A DNA stretch of 64,000 bases, taken from Chryseobacterium sp. C-71. Lineage in GTDB: Bacteria; Bacteroidota; Bacteroidia; Flavobacteriales; Weeksellaceae. The position numbers and the translations under genes were made by a program. Under the pieces are notes generated by a model, which made no database searches, was not told the DNA's origin, and saw only the letters and a program-made list of their open reading frames with translations. The DNA is taken from NCBI RefSeq assembly GCF_020911865.1, contig NZ_CP087131.1, forward strand, positions 3,410,001 through 3,474,000, given 5' to 3'. Positions 8,375 through 16,694 of the stretch are shown in pieces (within the stretch, counting starts at the first letter, position 1; each line of letters starts with the position of its first letter).

Positions 8375-10438
8375 ATGAAGCGAATATTATTTTCTGCCAT
8401 ATTTTTTTCAAGTTTTTGTTTCTCTCAGGAAACGGATAGCTTAGATTTAAATAAAAAATCTGACTCAATAAAAATTCCTGTAAAAAAGGAAAGAGTGAAA
8501 TTAATTGACGATGTGGTGATCACGGGAACGATAAAACCTGTAAGCAAATCTAAAAGTCCGGTTGCTGTGGAAATTTACAGTCAGAAATTTTTTCAGAAAA
8601 ATCCTACACCAAGTGTTTTTGAAGCGATTGCGATGGTCAACGGAGTTCAGCCACAGTTGAATTGTTCGGTTTGTAACACGGGAGATATTCATATCAATGG
8701 TTTGGAAGGTCCTTACACCATGATTTTGATTGACGGAATGCCGATTGTCAGCTCACTTTCCACCGTTTATGGTTTAAGTGGAATCCCAAACAGCATCATT
8801 GAAAGAATAGAAGTGGTAAAAGGCCCAGCTTCTTCATTGTATGGTTCTGAAGCTATGGGTGGAGTGATTAATATTATAACAAAAAATGCATTAACAGCCC
8901 CAAAATTAAGCGTTAATCTCATGACGACAAGCTGGGCAGAAAATAATGTAGATCTTTCAACAAAATTTAATGTGGGTAAAAATGCGGCGTCTTTATTGAG
9001 TTTAAATTATTTTAATTTTAATGAAAAAATAGATCAGAATAAAGATAATTTCACCGATGCTGCGCTTCAAAACAGAATTTCAGTTTTTAATAAATGGAAT
9101 TTTAAACGAAAAGAAAACCGAATGGCAAGTTTTGCGCTACGATATTTATATGAAGATCGTTTCGGCGGAGAAATGCAGTGGAATAAATCACATCGTGGAA
9201 GTGACAAAGTCTACGGAGAAAGTATTTATACGAATAGGGTAGAAGCTTTCGGGATGTATCAGTTGCCGTTAAAAGAGCAGATTTTCACTCAGTTTTCTTA
9301 CAATTATCACGACCAGAATTCATTTTACGGAAATACGCCTTACGAAGCTTTACAAAAAGTAGCTTTTGCACAAACGTACTGGGATAAAAAGCTTGGAAAT
9401 CATGATTTGATTTTAGGTTTTACTTTCAAAAAAACATTTTACGACGACAATACTCCCGGAACGTTGGGTTCAGACGAAGTGACCAATCAGCCGATGAAGT
9501 CACCGATTTTTGGAGCCTTTATTCAGGATCAGTGGGAGATAAATGAAAAAAATACAGTGTTGCTGGGTTACCGATTTGATTATGATAAAGTTCATCACAG
9601 TGTACATTCTCCTCGTTTTGCGTGGAAATTTTCTCCGAATCCTTATCATACTTTCAGATTCAATTTCGGAACGGGTTTCAGGGTGGTGAATTTATTTACC
9701 GAAGATCATGCGGCTTTAACTGGTTCACGTGAAGTGGTGATTCAATCTAATTTAAAGCCTGAAAAATCGATCAATGGAAATTTAAATTATGTCTGGAAAA
9801 TTCCTGTAGGAGATAAATTAATTAATGTGGATGCCTCTGCATTTTACACGTATTTCAGCAATAAAATTGTTGGTGATTTTGATACTGATCCTCAGAAAAT
9901 TATTTATGATAATTTAAATGGCTACGGAATTTCCCGTGGTGCTTCGATGAATGTTGATTTCAGTTTCAGTTTTCCGTTGAGTGTAAATTTTGGAGTTACG
10001 TATCTTGATGTTTATCAAAAATTTGATGGAGAAACCGGAAAATCCCGACAGCTTCATGCCCCGAAATGGAGCGGAACTTACAGTTTGACCTATAAATTTA
10101 AGAATAATCTTGCCATCGATTTTACCGGACAGTTTTATGGGCCGATGCGATTACCGGTTTTACCTAACGATTACCGACCTGAATATTCTCCGCTGTATTC
10201 TTTGGCGAATATTCAGGTTTCAAAGAGTTTTGATTCAGGTTTTGAAGTGTACTGCGGTGTGAAAAATTTATTCAATTTTACTCCTAAAGATCCGTTGATG
10301 CGACCTTTTGATCCTTTTGATAATAACGTAAATGACCCGATTAATAATCCGAATCACTACACATTCGACACAACATATGGTTATGCTCCGATGCAGAGAA
10401 TAAGAGGTTTTTTGGGTGTGAAATATAATTTAAAATGA
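8375..10438 (+). CDS. TonB-dependent receptor with Cys-containing plug
   Basis: This 687-residue outer-membrane receptor has a signal peptide (cleaved after about FCFS), a plug domain (about residues 45-165) and a 22-strand-type barrel ending in F-L-G-V-K-Y-N-L-K. It lacks the N-terminal carboxypeptidase-like domain common in SusC proteins. The plug contains NCSVCNTGDIHINGLEG, a CxxC pair ahead of the conserved IDGMPI and VKGPASSLYGSEA segments. The substrate is unknown. The cysteine pair and the overlapping thioredoxin-fold gene suggest a metal or redox-sensitive ligand. The promoter has an operator-like palindrome, so expression is probably conditional. Confidence 0.9.
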   Translation: MKRILFSAIFFSSFCFSQETDSLDLNKKSDSIKIPVKKERVKLIDDVVITGTIKPVSKSKSPVAVEIYSQKFFQKNPTPSVFEAIAMVNGVQPQLNCSVCNTGDIHINGLEGPYTMILIDGMPIVSSLSTVYGLSGIPNSIIERIEVVKGPASSLYGSEAMGGVINIITKNALTAPKLSVNLMTTSWAENNVDLSTKFNVGKNAASLLSLNYFNFNEKIDQNKDNFTDAALQNRISVFNKWNFKRKENRMASFALRYLYEDRFGGEMQWNKSHRGSDKVYGESIYTNRVEAFGMYQLPLKEQIFTQFSYNYHDQNSFYGNTPYEALQKVAFAQTYWDKKLGNHDLILGFTFKKTFYDDNTPGTLGSDEVTNQPMKSPIFGAFIQDQWEINEKNTVLLGYRFDYDKVHHSVHSPRFAWKFSPNPYHTFRFNFGTGFRVVNLFTEDHAALTGSREVVIQSNLKPEKSINGNLNYVWKIPVGDKLINVDASAFYTYFSNKIVGDFDTDPQKIIYDNLNGYGISRGASMNVDFSFSFPLSVNFGVTYLDVYQKFDGETGKSRQLHAPKWSGTYSLTYKFKNNLAIDFTGQFYGPMRLPVLPNDYRPEYSPLYSLANIQVSKSFDSGFEVYCGVKNLFNFTPKDPLMRPFDPFDNNVNDPINNPNHYTFDTTYGYAPMQRIRGFLGVKYNLK

Positions 10439-10902
10439 AAAAAATAAAGTTTTTTTTAATGTTACTTTTAGTGCCTTGTTTTTATCTATCACAGATAAAG
10501 ACAGGCACTTTTTCAGATTTAAAAAAAATAGAGAAAGAAAATAAGAAGCCAATCATTATTCATTTGTATACCGATTGGTGCTCAATTTGTAAAATAGAAT
10601 CATTTAAGTTAAGCAAGGATAAGGACTTGGTTAAAATGATGAACGAAAATTTTCATTTTGTCAATTTTGAAGCGGAAAAAACAAAAGAAAAAATCAATTT
10701 TCAAGGAAAAGAATTTAATTATTTACCTAACGGAAATTCTGGAATTCATGAGCTTGCTTTGGCTTTATCTAAAAATAAAAGTCAGCCCGTTTATCCGTTG
10801 TGGATTATTTTAGATAAAAATCAGAAGTTGGTTTATTATCATGAAGGAGAATTTAGACCTGAGAAAATGAAGGAGAAATTGTTGGAATTTTCTAGTCTTT
10901 AA
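10435..10902 (+). CDS. Periplasmic thioredoxin-fold protein
   Basis: This 155-residue protein begins with a signal peptide (about residues 1-20, ending FYLSQ), followed by a thioredoxin-like domain. The redox site is C49-S-I-C52 in TDWCSICK, and a cis-Pro-like position lies near PVYPLWI. It probably acts in the periplasm as a disulfide reductant or isomerase. Its ATG overlaps the stop of the TonB receptor gene by 4 bp, so the two are translationally coupled. A role in keeping the receptor's plug cysteines, or its ligand, reduced is a reasonable guess. It is not a DsbA type, since it is short and lacks the inserted helical domain. Confidence 0.8.
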   Translation: MKKIKFFLMLLLVPCFYLSQIKTGTFSDLKKIEKENKKPIIIHLYTDWCSICKIESFKLSKDKDLVKMMNENFHFVNFEAEKTKEKINFQGKEFNYLPNGNSGIHELALALSKNKSQPVYPLWIILDKNQKLVYYHEGEFRPEKMKEKLLEFSSL

Positions 10903-10906
10903 TACG

Positions 10907-10937
10907 AAGTTTGAGATTCCTACGGAATGACAAACTT
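10907..10937. terminator. Imperfect palindrome between convergent genes
   Basis: AAGTTTG-AG-ATTCC-TAC-GGAAT-GA-CAAACTT folds into a stem of 12 pairs with a 2x2 internal mismatch. The ATTCCTACGGAAT core resembles intergenic repeats that recur in Flavobacteriia genomes. It lies between the converging thioredoxin-fold and DUF1304 genes and could end transcription of both. Confidence 0.5.
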
Positions 10938-10963
10938 TATATTGACTTGAAAAACGGGAAATT

Positions 10964-11329
10964 TTATTTTAACAAAACAGCAACAATCGCCAAAATCGCT
11001 GGCAGAGCCTGAACAAAAAATATTTTCTTCGTTGCGGAAATGGCACCGTAAATTCCTGCAACCGTTACACAGCTCAAGAAAAATAAAGCGATATTAGTCT
11101 GCCATTTTTCATCTTCAATAAAGAAAGTCCAGATTAATCCGGCGGCAAGAAAACCATTATATAATCCTTGATTGGCTGCCAAACCTTTTGTCGGTTTGAA
11201 CATTTCAGGTGGCAAAGCTGCTTTGAAAACTTCTTTTCCTTTGGTTTCCCAGGCGAACATTTCCATCCAGAGAATATATAAATGCTCCAAAGCCACAACA
11301 GCAATAAGAATTTTAGCAACAATTTCCAT
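10964..11329 (-). CDS. DUF1304 family membrane protein
   Basis: This 121-residue protein has four predicted membrane helices (about residues 4-24, 50-70, 77-95 and 100-120). It carries the family pattern: ALEHLYILWMEMF in helix 1, then a loop with F-K and NQGLYNGFLAAGL at the start of helix 2. DUF1304 proteins are inner-membrane proteins of unknown function. It is divergent from the Crp-type regulator gene at 11394, with only 64 bp between start codons, so the regulator may control it. Confidence 0.85.
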   Translation of the reverse strand: MEIVAKILIAVVALEHLYILWMEMFAWETKGKEVFKAALPPEMFKPTKGLAANQGLYNGFLAAGLIWTFFIEDEKWQTNIALFFLSCVTVAGIYGAISATKKIFFVQALPAILAIVAVLLK

Positions 11330-11345
11330 GATTCGATTTTTATCA

Positions 11346-11376
11346 TTGTAAAACTAAAAAAATAAAGTTAAGTTTG
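11346..11376 (+). promoter_or_regulatory. Promoter of the Crp/Fnr-type regulator gene
   Basis: TTG (11346-11348) and TAAGTTTG (11369-11376) are 20 bp apart, matching the Bacteroidota -33/-7 consensus. The ATG follows 17 bp downstream. The site lies within the divergent intergenic region shared with the DUF1304 gene. Confidence 0.6.
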
Positions 11377-11393
11377 AGTATTCAATTTCAAAA

Positions 11394-11966
11394 ATGGAAA
11401 CTTTTAAGGCGCATTTAGATAAATTTATTACTGTAAGTGAAGAAGAATTTACTTCAATATTTTCTTTCTTTCAGGTTTTGGAGGTGAAGAAAAAAGAGAA
11501 TTTAATGCAGGAAGGTGATCTTTGTAAATTTAAATATTTTGTTTTAAAAGGTTGTCTGAGAAAGTTTTTCATCAATGAAAAAGGCGTAGAGCAAACTACC
11601 GAATTTGCCATAGAAAACTGGTGGTTAGCAGACAATTTTGCATTTGAACAAAGAGAAAAATCTAAGTTTAATATTCAGGCAGTTGAGAAAGCGACGGTTA
11701 TGATGATTGATTTTCAGTCTCAGGAGCTTTTGCTTGAAAAACACCCCATCATGGAACGTTATTTCAGAATGATTTATCAACGCGCTTATTCTGCTGCCGA
11801 AAAACGGATCCGTTATCTTTATGAAATGAATAAAGAAGAATATTACATTCATTTCAGTACGCTTTATCCTTGGTTTATCCAGAGAATTCCGCAATATTTA
11901 CTGGCTTCATTTTTAGGTTTTACTCCGGAATATTTAAGTGAAATCAGAGCAAAATTACGTTCTTAA
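11394..11966 (+). CDS. Crp/Fnr family transcriptional regulator
   Basis: This 190-residue protein has a cyclic-nucleotide-binding-like beta-roll (about residues 10-125) with LMQEGDLCKFKYFVLKGCLR, and a C-terminal helix-turn-helix (about 160-188, PQYLLASFLGFTPEYLSEIR). It lacks the Fnr cysteine set and a canonical cAMP phosphate-binding motif, so the ligand is unknown. This short form is common in Bacteroidota and typically controls a few nearby genes. The divergent DUF1304 gene and the downstream DoxX and AhpD-like genes are the obvious candidate targets. Confidence 0.85.
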   Translation: METFKAHLDKFITVSEEEFTSIFSFFQVLEVKKKENLMQEGDLCKFKYFVLKGCLRKFFINEKGVEQTTEFAIENWWLADNFAFEQREKSKFNIQAVEKATVMMIDFQSQELLLEKHPIMERYFRMIYQRAYSAAEKRIRYLYEMNKEEYYIHFSTLYPWFIQRIPQYLLASFLGFTPEYLSEIRAKLRS

Positions 11967-12029
11967 ACCAGTTTAAGATTTTTGCGGTTTCTATGTCGCA
12001 ACTTTGTCATGTAATAAAAAGCCAATAGC

Positions 12030-12461
12030 ATGACAGACCAAAAAGTTTTATTTACACAATTATTTTTGAGATTCGCAATCGCAATTACGACGCTATCTGC
12101 AGTTGCTGATCGATTTGGTTTTTGCGGAGAAAATTCCGCTTGGGGAAACTGGGAGAATTTTGAAAAATACACAAAACAGTTAACTTTTTTTCTTCCAGAA
12201 ATTCTAAGCATATTTTCAGCTTACACTGCTACTTTTTTAGAAATCATTTTTCCATTGATGTTGATTTTCGGTTTCAAAACTAAAATCGCAGCCTATGGAA
12301 CGGGTTTTTTATTGCTGATTTTTGCCTTTTCGATGACAATTACTTTGGGAATTAAAGCTCCTTTAGACTATTCGGTTTGGGTAGGAAGTGCAGCGGCTTT
12401 TTTATTGGCAACACAAGAAGAATATTTTTTTTCAATAGATACATTAACTAAAAAATCATAA
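12030..12461 (+). CDS. DoxX family membrane protein
   Basis: This 143-residue protein has four membrane helices (about residues 8-26, 52-78, 84-104 and 108-126) with a DoxX-like arrangement. The family includes thiosulfate:quinone oxidoreductase subunits and redox-associated membrane proteins, but most members are uncharacterised. It is followed after 4 bp by the AhpD-like gene, so the pair is almost certainly one operon. A role in membrane-linked redox or peroxide stress is inferred from that pairing. Confidence 0.8.
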   Translation: MTDQKVLFTQLFLRFAIAITTLSAVADRFGFCGENSAWGNWENFEKYTKQLTFFLPEILSIFSAYTATFLEIIFPLMLIFGFKTKIAAYGTGFLLLIFAFSMTITLGIKAPLDYSVWVGSAAAFLLATQEEYFFSIDTLTKKS

Positions 12462-12465
12462 CATT

Positions 12466-12909
12466 ATGAGCGCAAGATTCAACATGGCAACGACGCACGC
12501 TGCCGCTTACAAAGCCGGAATTGGAATGGAGGCTGCCCTTCAAAACAGTTTTTTAACTCCGATTCAGAAAGAATTAATTAAAATCAGAGCTTCTCAGATT
12601 AATGCATGTGCATTCTGTCTGGATATGCACACCAAAGATGCTTTAAAATACGGTGAAACGCCGCAGAGAATTTTTCTTCTGAATGCATGGAGAGATGCAA
12701 AAGAATTGTTCACAGAAGAAGAACAAGTAATTTTAATGGTTGCAGAAGAGATAACATTGATTAGCCAAAAAGGACTTTCTGAAGAAACTTACGAGAAGGC
12801 GAAAGCACTTTTTAATGAAACGCAGATTGCCGATATTATTATGGCTGCCGTTTCTATTAATATGTGGAACAGAATAGCAATCAGTACGCATTTGCCGATA
12901 GCAAAGTAA
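12466..12909 (+). CDS. AhpD-like carboxymuconolactone decarboxylase family protein
   Basis: This 147-residue cytosolic protein has the AhpD-like core with C48-x-x-C51 and H55 (ACAFCLDMHTKDA), the redox and proton-relay residues of peroxidase-type members. The family includes alkylhydroperoxidases that detoxify organic peroxides and true decarboxylases; the CxxC favours the peroxidase-like group. It is cotranscribed with the DoxX gene upstream and followed by a strong terminator. Confidence 0.88.
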   Translation: MSARFNMATTHAAAYKAGIGMEAALQNSFLTPIQKELIKIRASQINACAFCLDMHTKDALKYGETPQRIFLLNAWRDAKELFTEEEQVILMVAEEITLISQKGLSEETYEKAKALFNETQIADIIMAAVSINMWNRIAISTHLPIAK

Positions 12910-12932
12910 TTCAATATTGGCTTTAACAAAAT

Positions 12933-12965
12933 AGCTTCTCAGGATTTGAGAAGCTGTTTTTGTTT
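12933..12965. terminator. Terminator between AhpD-like and DUF296 genes
   Basis: AGCTTCTCA and TGAGAAGCT form a 9-bp stem with a 5-base loop, followed by GTTTTTGTTT. It sits between convergent genes and has T-rich flanks on both strands, so it may serve both. Confidence 0.75.
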
Positions 12966-12971
12966 AAATAA

Positions 12972-13475
12972 TTATTGTTGACAATTCAGTTGAAGCACGT
13001 TAGCATTCAAAGGTTGTTCTATTTTCCTTTCTAATTTTTTATCATTAATGGTTACGTAGATTTCCATAGAGCCAGTCCCTACATGAAGGGAAAGAAGATG
13101 ACCATCGTACGCATTAAATTTCTCATCAGTTGCAATTCCGTGAACGTGGATTGACGGACCTTTTTCATTCCACGCAATAGATCCGGTAAGGCTTCCCATC
13201 TCTACTTTTTTAAACGTCTTGGGATTAAATTTTTTAGCTTGAAAATCGTAAAATCCAAAAGTTACTTCTCTCGCAAAACCAATTCCCGTAAAGCTCGCTG
13301 ACGGAATATTCTCGGTCTTTGCAAGATTCTCAATCTGAGCTAGGACATCATCGTTTTCACGAAGCACCATCAGAAAACCTGTGGGAGTTTTTGTGTATCT
13401 GCAAATTTCTTTTTCCTGTGCTGAAAAATTACACATCAGAAATAATGTGAATAGTAAAGTGGTAAGTAATTTCAT
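12972..13475 (-). CDS. Exported PPC/DUF296 domain protein
   Basis: I choose the ATG at 13475 because MKLLTTLLFTLFLMCNFSAQ is a normal signal peptide; the frame opens eight codons earlier. The mature protein (about residues 30-165) matches the PPC/DUF296 fold found in some plant AT-hook and bacterial proteins. Visible landmarks are ASFTGIGFAREVTFGFYD and a histidine-rich strand, SIHVHGIATDE with GHLLSLHVGTG, which could hold a metal ion as in other trimeric members. Export to the periplasm is unusual for a family often treated as DNA-associated, and the function is unknown. Confidence 0.75.
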   Translation of the reverse strand: MKLLTTLLFTLFLMCNFSAQEKEICRYTKTPTGFLMVLRENDDVLAQIENLAKTENIPSASFTGIGFAREVTFGFYDFQAKKFNPKTFKKVEMGSLTGSIAWNEKGPSIHVHGIATDEKFNAYDGHLLSLHVGTGSMEIYVTINDKKLERKIEQPLNANVLQLNCQQ

Positions 13476-13535
13476 GTTTTGGTATTTAATTGATGTCATG
13501 AAATATTTACACCAATCTAAATTTAGAATTAGATT

Positions 13536-13823
13536 TTATATTAAATCAGATAAATAAATCTGCGGTTTTTCCTGCAATTTTTCATCAACCAAATCTCCAA
13601 AAGCTTTTATATACGGTTGATTGTTATGTTGTTTCAAACCTTCTTCGCTTTTCCAGATTTCATAGAAAATGAAATGATTTTTATCTTCAATTCCCTGATG
13701 AAGTGCGTACAATTCGTTGGCTTCTTCTTTTAGGGTTTCTGTTACCATCTTCTGAAGAACTTTCAAAACTTCGCTTCTGTGTTCTTCTTTTGCTTTGATT
13801 ATTGCTGTGAGATAGATTTTCAT
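13536..13823 (-). CDS. Putative quinol monooxygenase (antibiotic biosynthesis monooxygenase fold)
   Basis: This 95-residue protein has the ferredoxin-like ABM fold, with YALHQGIEDKNHFIFYEIWKSEEGLKQH characteristic of YgiN-like quinol monooxygenases. Its start codon overlaps the stop of the MdaB-like quinone reductase gene (TAATG), so the two are coupled. In Escherichia coli mdaB and ygiN are also adjacent and are thought to form a quinone redox cycle. The same pairing here supports a quinone role. Confidence 0.82.
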   Translation of the reverse strand: MKIYLTAIIKAKEEHRSEVLKVLQKMVTETLKEEANELYALHQGIEDKNHFIFYEIWKSEEGLKQHNNQPYIKAFGDLVDEKLQEKPQIYLSDLI

Positions 13824-14437
13824 TAGACTAATTGTGGTTTTAATTCTTTCTCGAAAACGGTTTTAACGTGTTCTCTGTATAATTTCATGTCACGATCAAT
13901 ATTTGCATTTTTTTCTACATCATGGAAATGAAAACTATCCATTTTTTCTAAAGAAACGAAAGCATTCATTCTGTGGAAACCAAATAGAGGCCCGTTATCA
14001 ACACTGGTTTCGCTGAAAAATTCTCCCGGAAGTGTGAATGCAGTTTCAGGTGCATTCCAGCTTGTGGTAAGCATATATTTTCTTCCACCCAACATTCCGC
14101 CGGTTCCGTAGTTGATTTTTGGGTTATCAGAAGATCTTCCGTCGCTCATGTAAATTCCTTTTGCATGGCCGGCAGTGAAAACTTCATCAATGTATTTTTT
14201 AAACCCATTCGGCAATTGAAACCACCAGATTGGGGTGTGATAGATAATAAAATCTGCCCAAACAAATTTTTCTACTTCCTCATTTTCATCATACCCTTCG
14301 TTGATATTCGAAATTTTTATTTCTACATTTTCAAATTCTTTTAAGGCTTCTAACGTGTTATCTGCAATCGTCTGATTATATTTTCCTCCGGAATGTCCGA
14401 AATTTTGTCCCCCGTTAATAACTAATACTTTTTTCAT
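13823..14437 (-). CDS. NAD(P)H-dependent quinone reductase, MdaB-like
   Basis: This 204-residue flavodoxin-fold protein starts with the strand-loop VLVINGGQNFGHSGG that binds flavin phosphate. It carries IYHTPIWWFQLPNGFKKYIDEVF, the typical WWF-P-KxxxDEV segment of the MdaB/NQO group, and a GGRKYMLTTSWNAP segment. It should reduce quinones by two electrons using NAD(P)H and FAD, limiting radical formation in the cytosol. It leads a two-gene operon with the YgiN-like gene. A TATCA-N6-TGATA site sits about 66 bp ahead of the inferred transcription start, as expected for LysR control. Confidence 0.87.
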   Translation of the reverse strand: MKKVLVINGGQNFGHSGGKYNQTIADNTLEALKEFENVEIKISNINEGYDENEEVEKFVWADFIIYHTPIWWFQLPNGFKKYIDEVFTAGHAKGIYMSDGRSSDNPKINYGTGGMLGGRKYMLTTSWNAPETAFTLPGEFFSETSVDNGPLFGFHRMNAFVSLEKMDSFHFHDVEKNANIDRDMKLYREHVKTVFEKELKPQLV

Positions 14438-14465
14438 TTTTAGTAAATGTTTAAATTTTATGACG

Positions 14466-14533
14466 CAAAGTTATGTTGGAATAATGTATTATAAAAATAA
14501 TATAAATTATACATTAGTATCATAATAATGATA
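14466..14533 (-). promoter_or_regulatory. mdaB-like promoter and TATCA-N6-TGATA LysR-type site
   Basis: On the minus strand TAACTTTG (14473-14466) forms a -7 element 29 bp from the ATG. The palindrome TATCA-TAATAA-TGATA at 14518-14533 is centred about 56 bp upstream of it, the usual place for a LysR activator. The same palindrome occurs at the lysR promoter (15727-15742). Confidence 0.55.
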
Positions 14534-14562
14534 TTTTTCTAATGATGATTTTTGTATAAATA

Positions 14563-14593
14563 AAAGCTGCTTCACAATATGCGAAACAGCTTT
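14563..14593 (-). terminator. Terminator of the alpha/beta hydrolase gene
   Basis: The arms AAAGCTG..TTC and GAA..CAGCTTT pair with one mismatch. On the minus strand the stem lies 27 bp after the hydrolase stop and is followed by TTATTT, so it separates this gene from the mdaB-like unit. Confidence 0.6.
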
Positions 14594-14619
14594 ATATTAT
14601 TTTGTCTAAATTTCAAAAT

Positions 14620-15408
14620 CTATTTTACCTCTTTTGACGCTCTGATGATGACATCGGCAACTTCCTGAGGATGAGAAATAAATACAGCGTGGCTTCCTTT
14701 TATTTCTGTGATTTTTGAACCTCCTTTTTTATACATTTTACGTTGAATACTCGGAAGAATTGCCTCATCTTGCGTAGCGACGATTCCGTATGATGGTTTT
14801 GTTTTCCATGGTGCTTTGGTAACTTTTGCTGCTAATGCTGCTGCTGCAAAACGACCTTGTGAAGCGTACATAAAGTCAGCCTGCGCTTTCGGAATATCTG
14901 CAGCAAATCCTTCATGAAATTTTTTCTTGTCATAATATAATATTCCTTTATCGTCAGCGGGTAGAATCCCATTTTTAGGAGATCCAGGTTCTGTCATCGC
15001 CCAATCGAGTGCGGATTCGCCTGCATCTAACTGAAATGCTGCGAGATATACCAACGCTGCAACTTTAGGATGGTCGCCTGCTTCTGTAATAACGCTTCCG
15101 CCATAAGAATGTCCTACCAGAATTGCTGGGCCATCTTGTCTGTCTAGAGCTGCTTTGGTAGCATCCACGTCATCTTGCAATGAGCTTAATGGGTTTTGTA
15201 CTACAGTCACATTGTAACCTTTTTTGCTTAAAATGTCGTAAACTCCTCGGTAGCCTGATCCGTCTACAAAAGCACCATGTACTAGAACTACATTTTTAAT
15301 CATTTTTGTGCTTTGAGCAGAGAATTTTGAAAATCCGCTTAATAACATGAATGAAATTGCAAAAAGGAAAAGTGATCCTAACGATTTGAAAGTTGATGTT
15401 TTTTTCAT
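14620..15408 (-). CDS. Exported alpha/beta hydrolase
   Basis: This 262-residue protein has an N-terminal signal/hydrophobic segment (about residues 8-31, ending SKFSAQ) and a complete alpha/beta-hydrolase domain. The nucleophile elbow is GHSYGG with S101, the acid is probably D214 (ATQDEAI) and the base H240 (KGSHAVF); HGAFVDGS forms the oxyanion region. The fold resembles the EstC/salicylate-esterase-like group often found near redox-stress genes. The substrate is unknown. It diverges from the LysR gene across 341 bp, which suggests control by that regulator. Confidence 0.85.
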   Translation of the reverse strand: MKKTSTFKSLGSLFLFAISFMLLSGFSKFSAQSTKMIKNVVLVHGAFVDGSGYRGVYDILSKKGYNVTVVQNPLSSLQDDVDATKAALDRQDGPAILVGHSYGGSVITEAGDHPKVAALVYLAAFQLDAGESALDWAMTEPGSPKNGILPADDKGILYYDKKKFHEGFAADIPKAQADFMYASQGRFAAAALAAKVTKAPWKTKPSYGIVATQDEAILPSIQRKMYKKGGSKITEIKGSHAVFISHPQEVADVIIRASKEVK

Positions 15409-15749
15409 TGTTTTAATAATTTAAGATGAATAATAATTTTAAGATTGGTAAACTTTTTTTTTGCTCATATCAGAATTGGGAATTGTTTCATATTGCCGTT
15501 CTTCTGTGATGTTTGCAATTTTTAGAATTATTTACATGACAAAGGTATAGGAGTTGACGGGCTGAAAAAATAGTTAAAAGTAGATATTTGTTGTACTTTT
15601 TTCTTTTTATAATCTTTTTATCAAATGTCGTTTTACTATTTTTATCTTTTTGTGTTGACTAAATAAGATTTTTTAAAAACATATAAAAAAAAATAATATC
15701 ACTAAAATAATAATTATGTAATTTTGTATCAGAATATTGATATTTGAAT
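15409..15749. promoter_or_regulatory. Divergent hydrolase/lysR intergenic region
   Basis: For the hydrolase, TACCTTTG lies on the minus strand (15547-15540). For lysR, TAATTTTG lies at 15719-15726, and the palindrome TATCA-GAATAT-TGATA (15727-15742) sits directly after it, an autorepression position. The middle (about 15590-15710) is very AT-rich and I see nothing else in it. Confidence 0.55.
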
Positions 15750-16655
15750 ATGGTTAATTTAGAATGGTATCGGACGTTTAAAGCTATTTATAAAACGGGG
15801 ACATTAACCGGTGCTGCAGATTCTCTATTTATTTCGCAACCCGGAGTGAGCCTTCATTTAGGTTCATTGGAAGCGTACGTCGGGTATAAATTATTTGACA
15901 GGACAGGACGTAAAATGATCCCTACTGAGAGAGGGAAAGTTTTGTTCAATGCGGTTTCCGAGGCTTTATCTAAATTGGAAGATGTAGAAAAGAATTTCCA
16001 AAAATCCACGGAGAAAACCACCCCGACCATCAGTGTGGGAATGTGCTTTGAAACTTTTCAAACAACTCTGGAACAATATGTTTCAACGTTAGATTTTAAT
16101 TTAATTATCAGTTTTGGCGAATATCCTGAAATGCTTGATCAGCTCGATAAAGGAATTTTAGATTTAATCATTACTCCGAAAAAAGGAACATCTCCCAACA
16201 TTCTGCACGAAGCTTTCTCTTCTGAACAAATTATTTTAGTGGGCGGAAAAAATGTTGATACAGATAGTTTTAAAGAAGTTTTAAAAACCAAAGATTTTAA
16301 GGAAATCGAAGATTGGCTGAAACAGGAAAAATGGTACGGAACAACCGGAGATATGGAGCATCTTTTTCAGTTTTGGCTGCTGAATTTTGGGCATAAGCCG
16401 AATTTCAGACCCAATTATATTGTCCCAAACCTGAATTCTATCATCCGTTGTCTGAAAGGAGGGATTGGATTGGCTGTGGTTCCTGATTTCTTATGTAAAA
16501 ATGAAATAGAAAATGGTGATGTGAAACTGATTTGGGAAAGCGAAAAAAAATTAGAAAATACCTTGTACTTTGGCTGTAGAAAACAAACGATGTATCAGAA
16601 TGAAATTGATCATATCAAAGGTTTGTTCAGACAGATTATGGGGAAAATTAATTAG
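15750..16655 (+). CDS. LysR family transcriptional regulator
   Basis: The start is the ATG at 15750 (MVNLEWYRTF); the frame opens at a TTG two codons earlier, inside the operator-like region. The 301-residue protein has the winged HTH at residues about 1-60 (TLTGAADSLFISQPGVSLHLGSLE) and a periplasmic-binding-like effector domain (about 90-295). It should be a DNA-binding tetramer responding to a small molecule. Its targets likely include the divergent hydrolase gene, the downstream aldo-keto reductase and the mdaB-like operon, since TATCA-N6-TGATA sites occur at the lysR and mdaB promoters. Confidence 0.9.
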   Translation: MVNLEWYRTFKAIYKTGTLTGAADSLFISQPGVSLHLGSLEAYVGYKLFDRTGRKMIPTERGKVLFNAVSEALSKLEDVEKNFQKSTEKTTPTISVGMCFETFQTTLEQYVSTLDFNLIISFGEYPEMLDQLDKGILDLIITPKKGTSPNILHEAFSSEQIILVGGKNVDTDSFKEVLKTKDFKEIEDWLKQEKWYGTTGDMEHLFQFWLLNFGHKPNFRPNYIVPNLNSIIRCLKGGIGLAVVPDFLCKNEIENGDVKLIWESEKKLENTLYFGCRKQTMYQNEIDHIKGLFRQIMGKIN

Positions 16656-16694
16656 AACTTACAATAAATCTATTTTAAATTAAAAAAAGTAATT

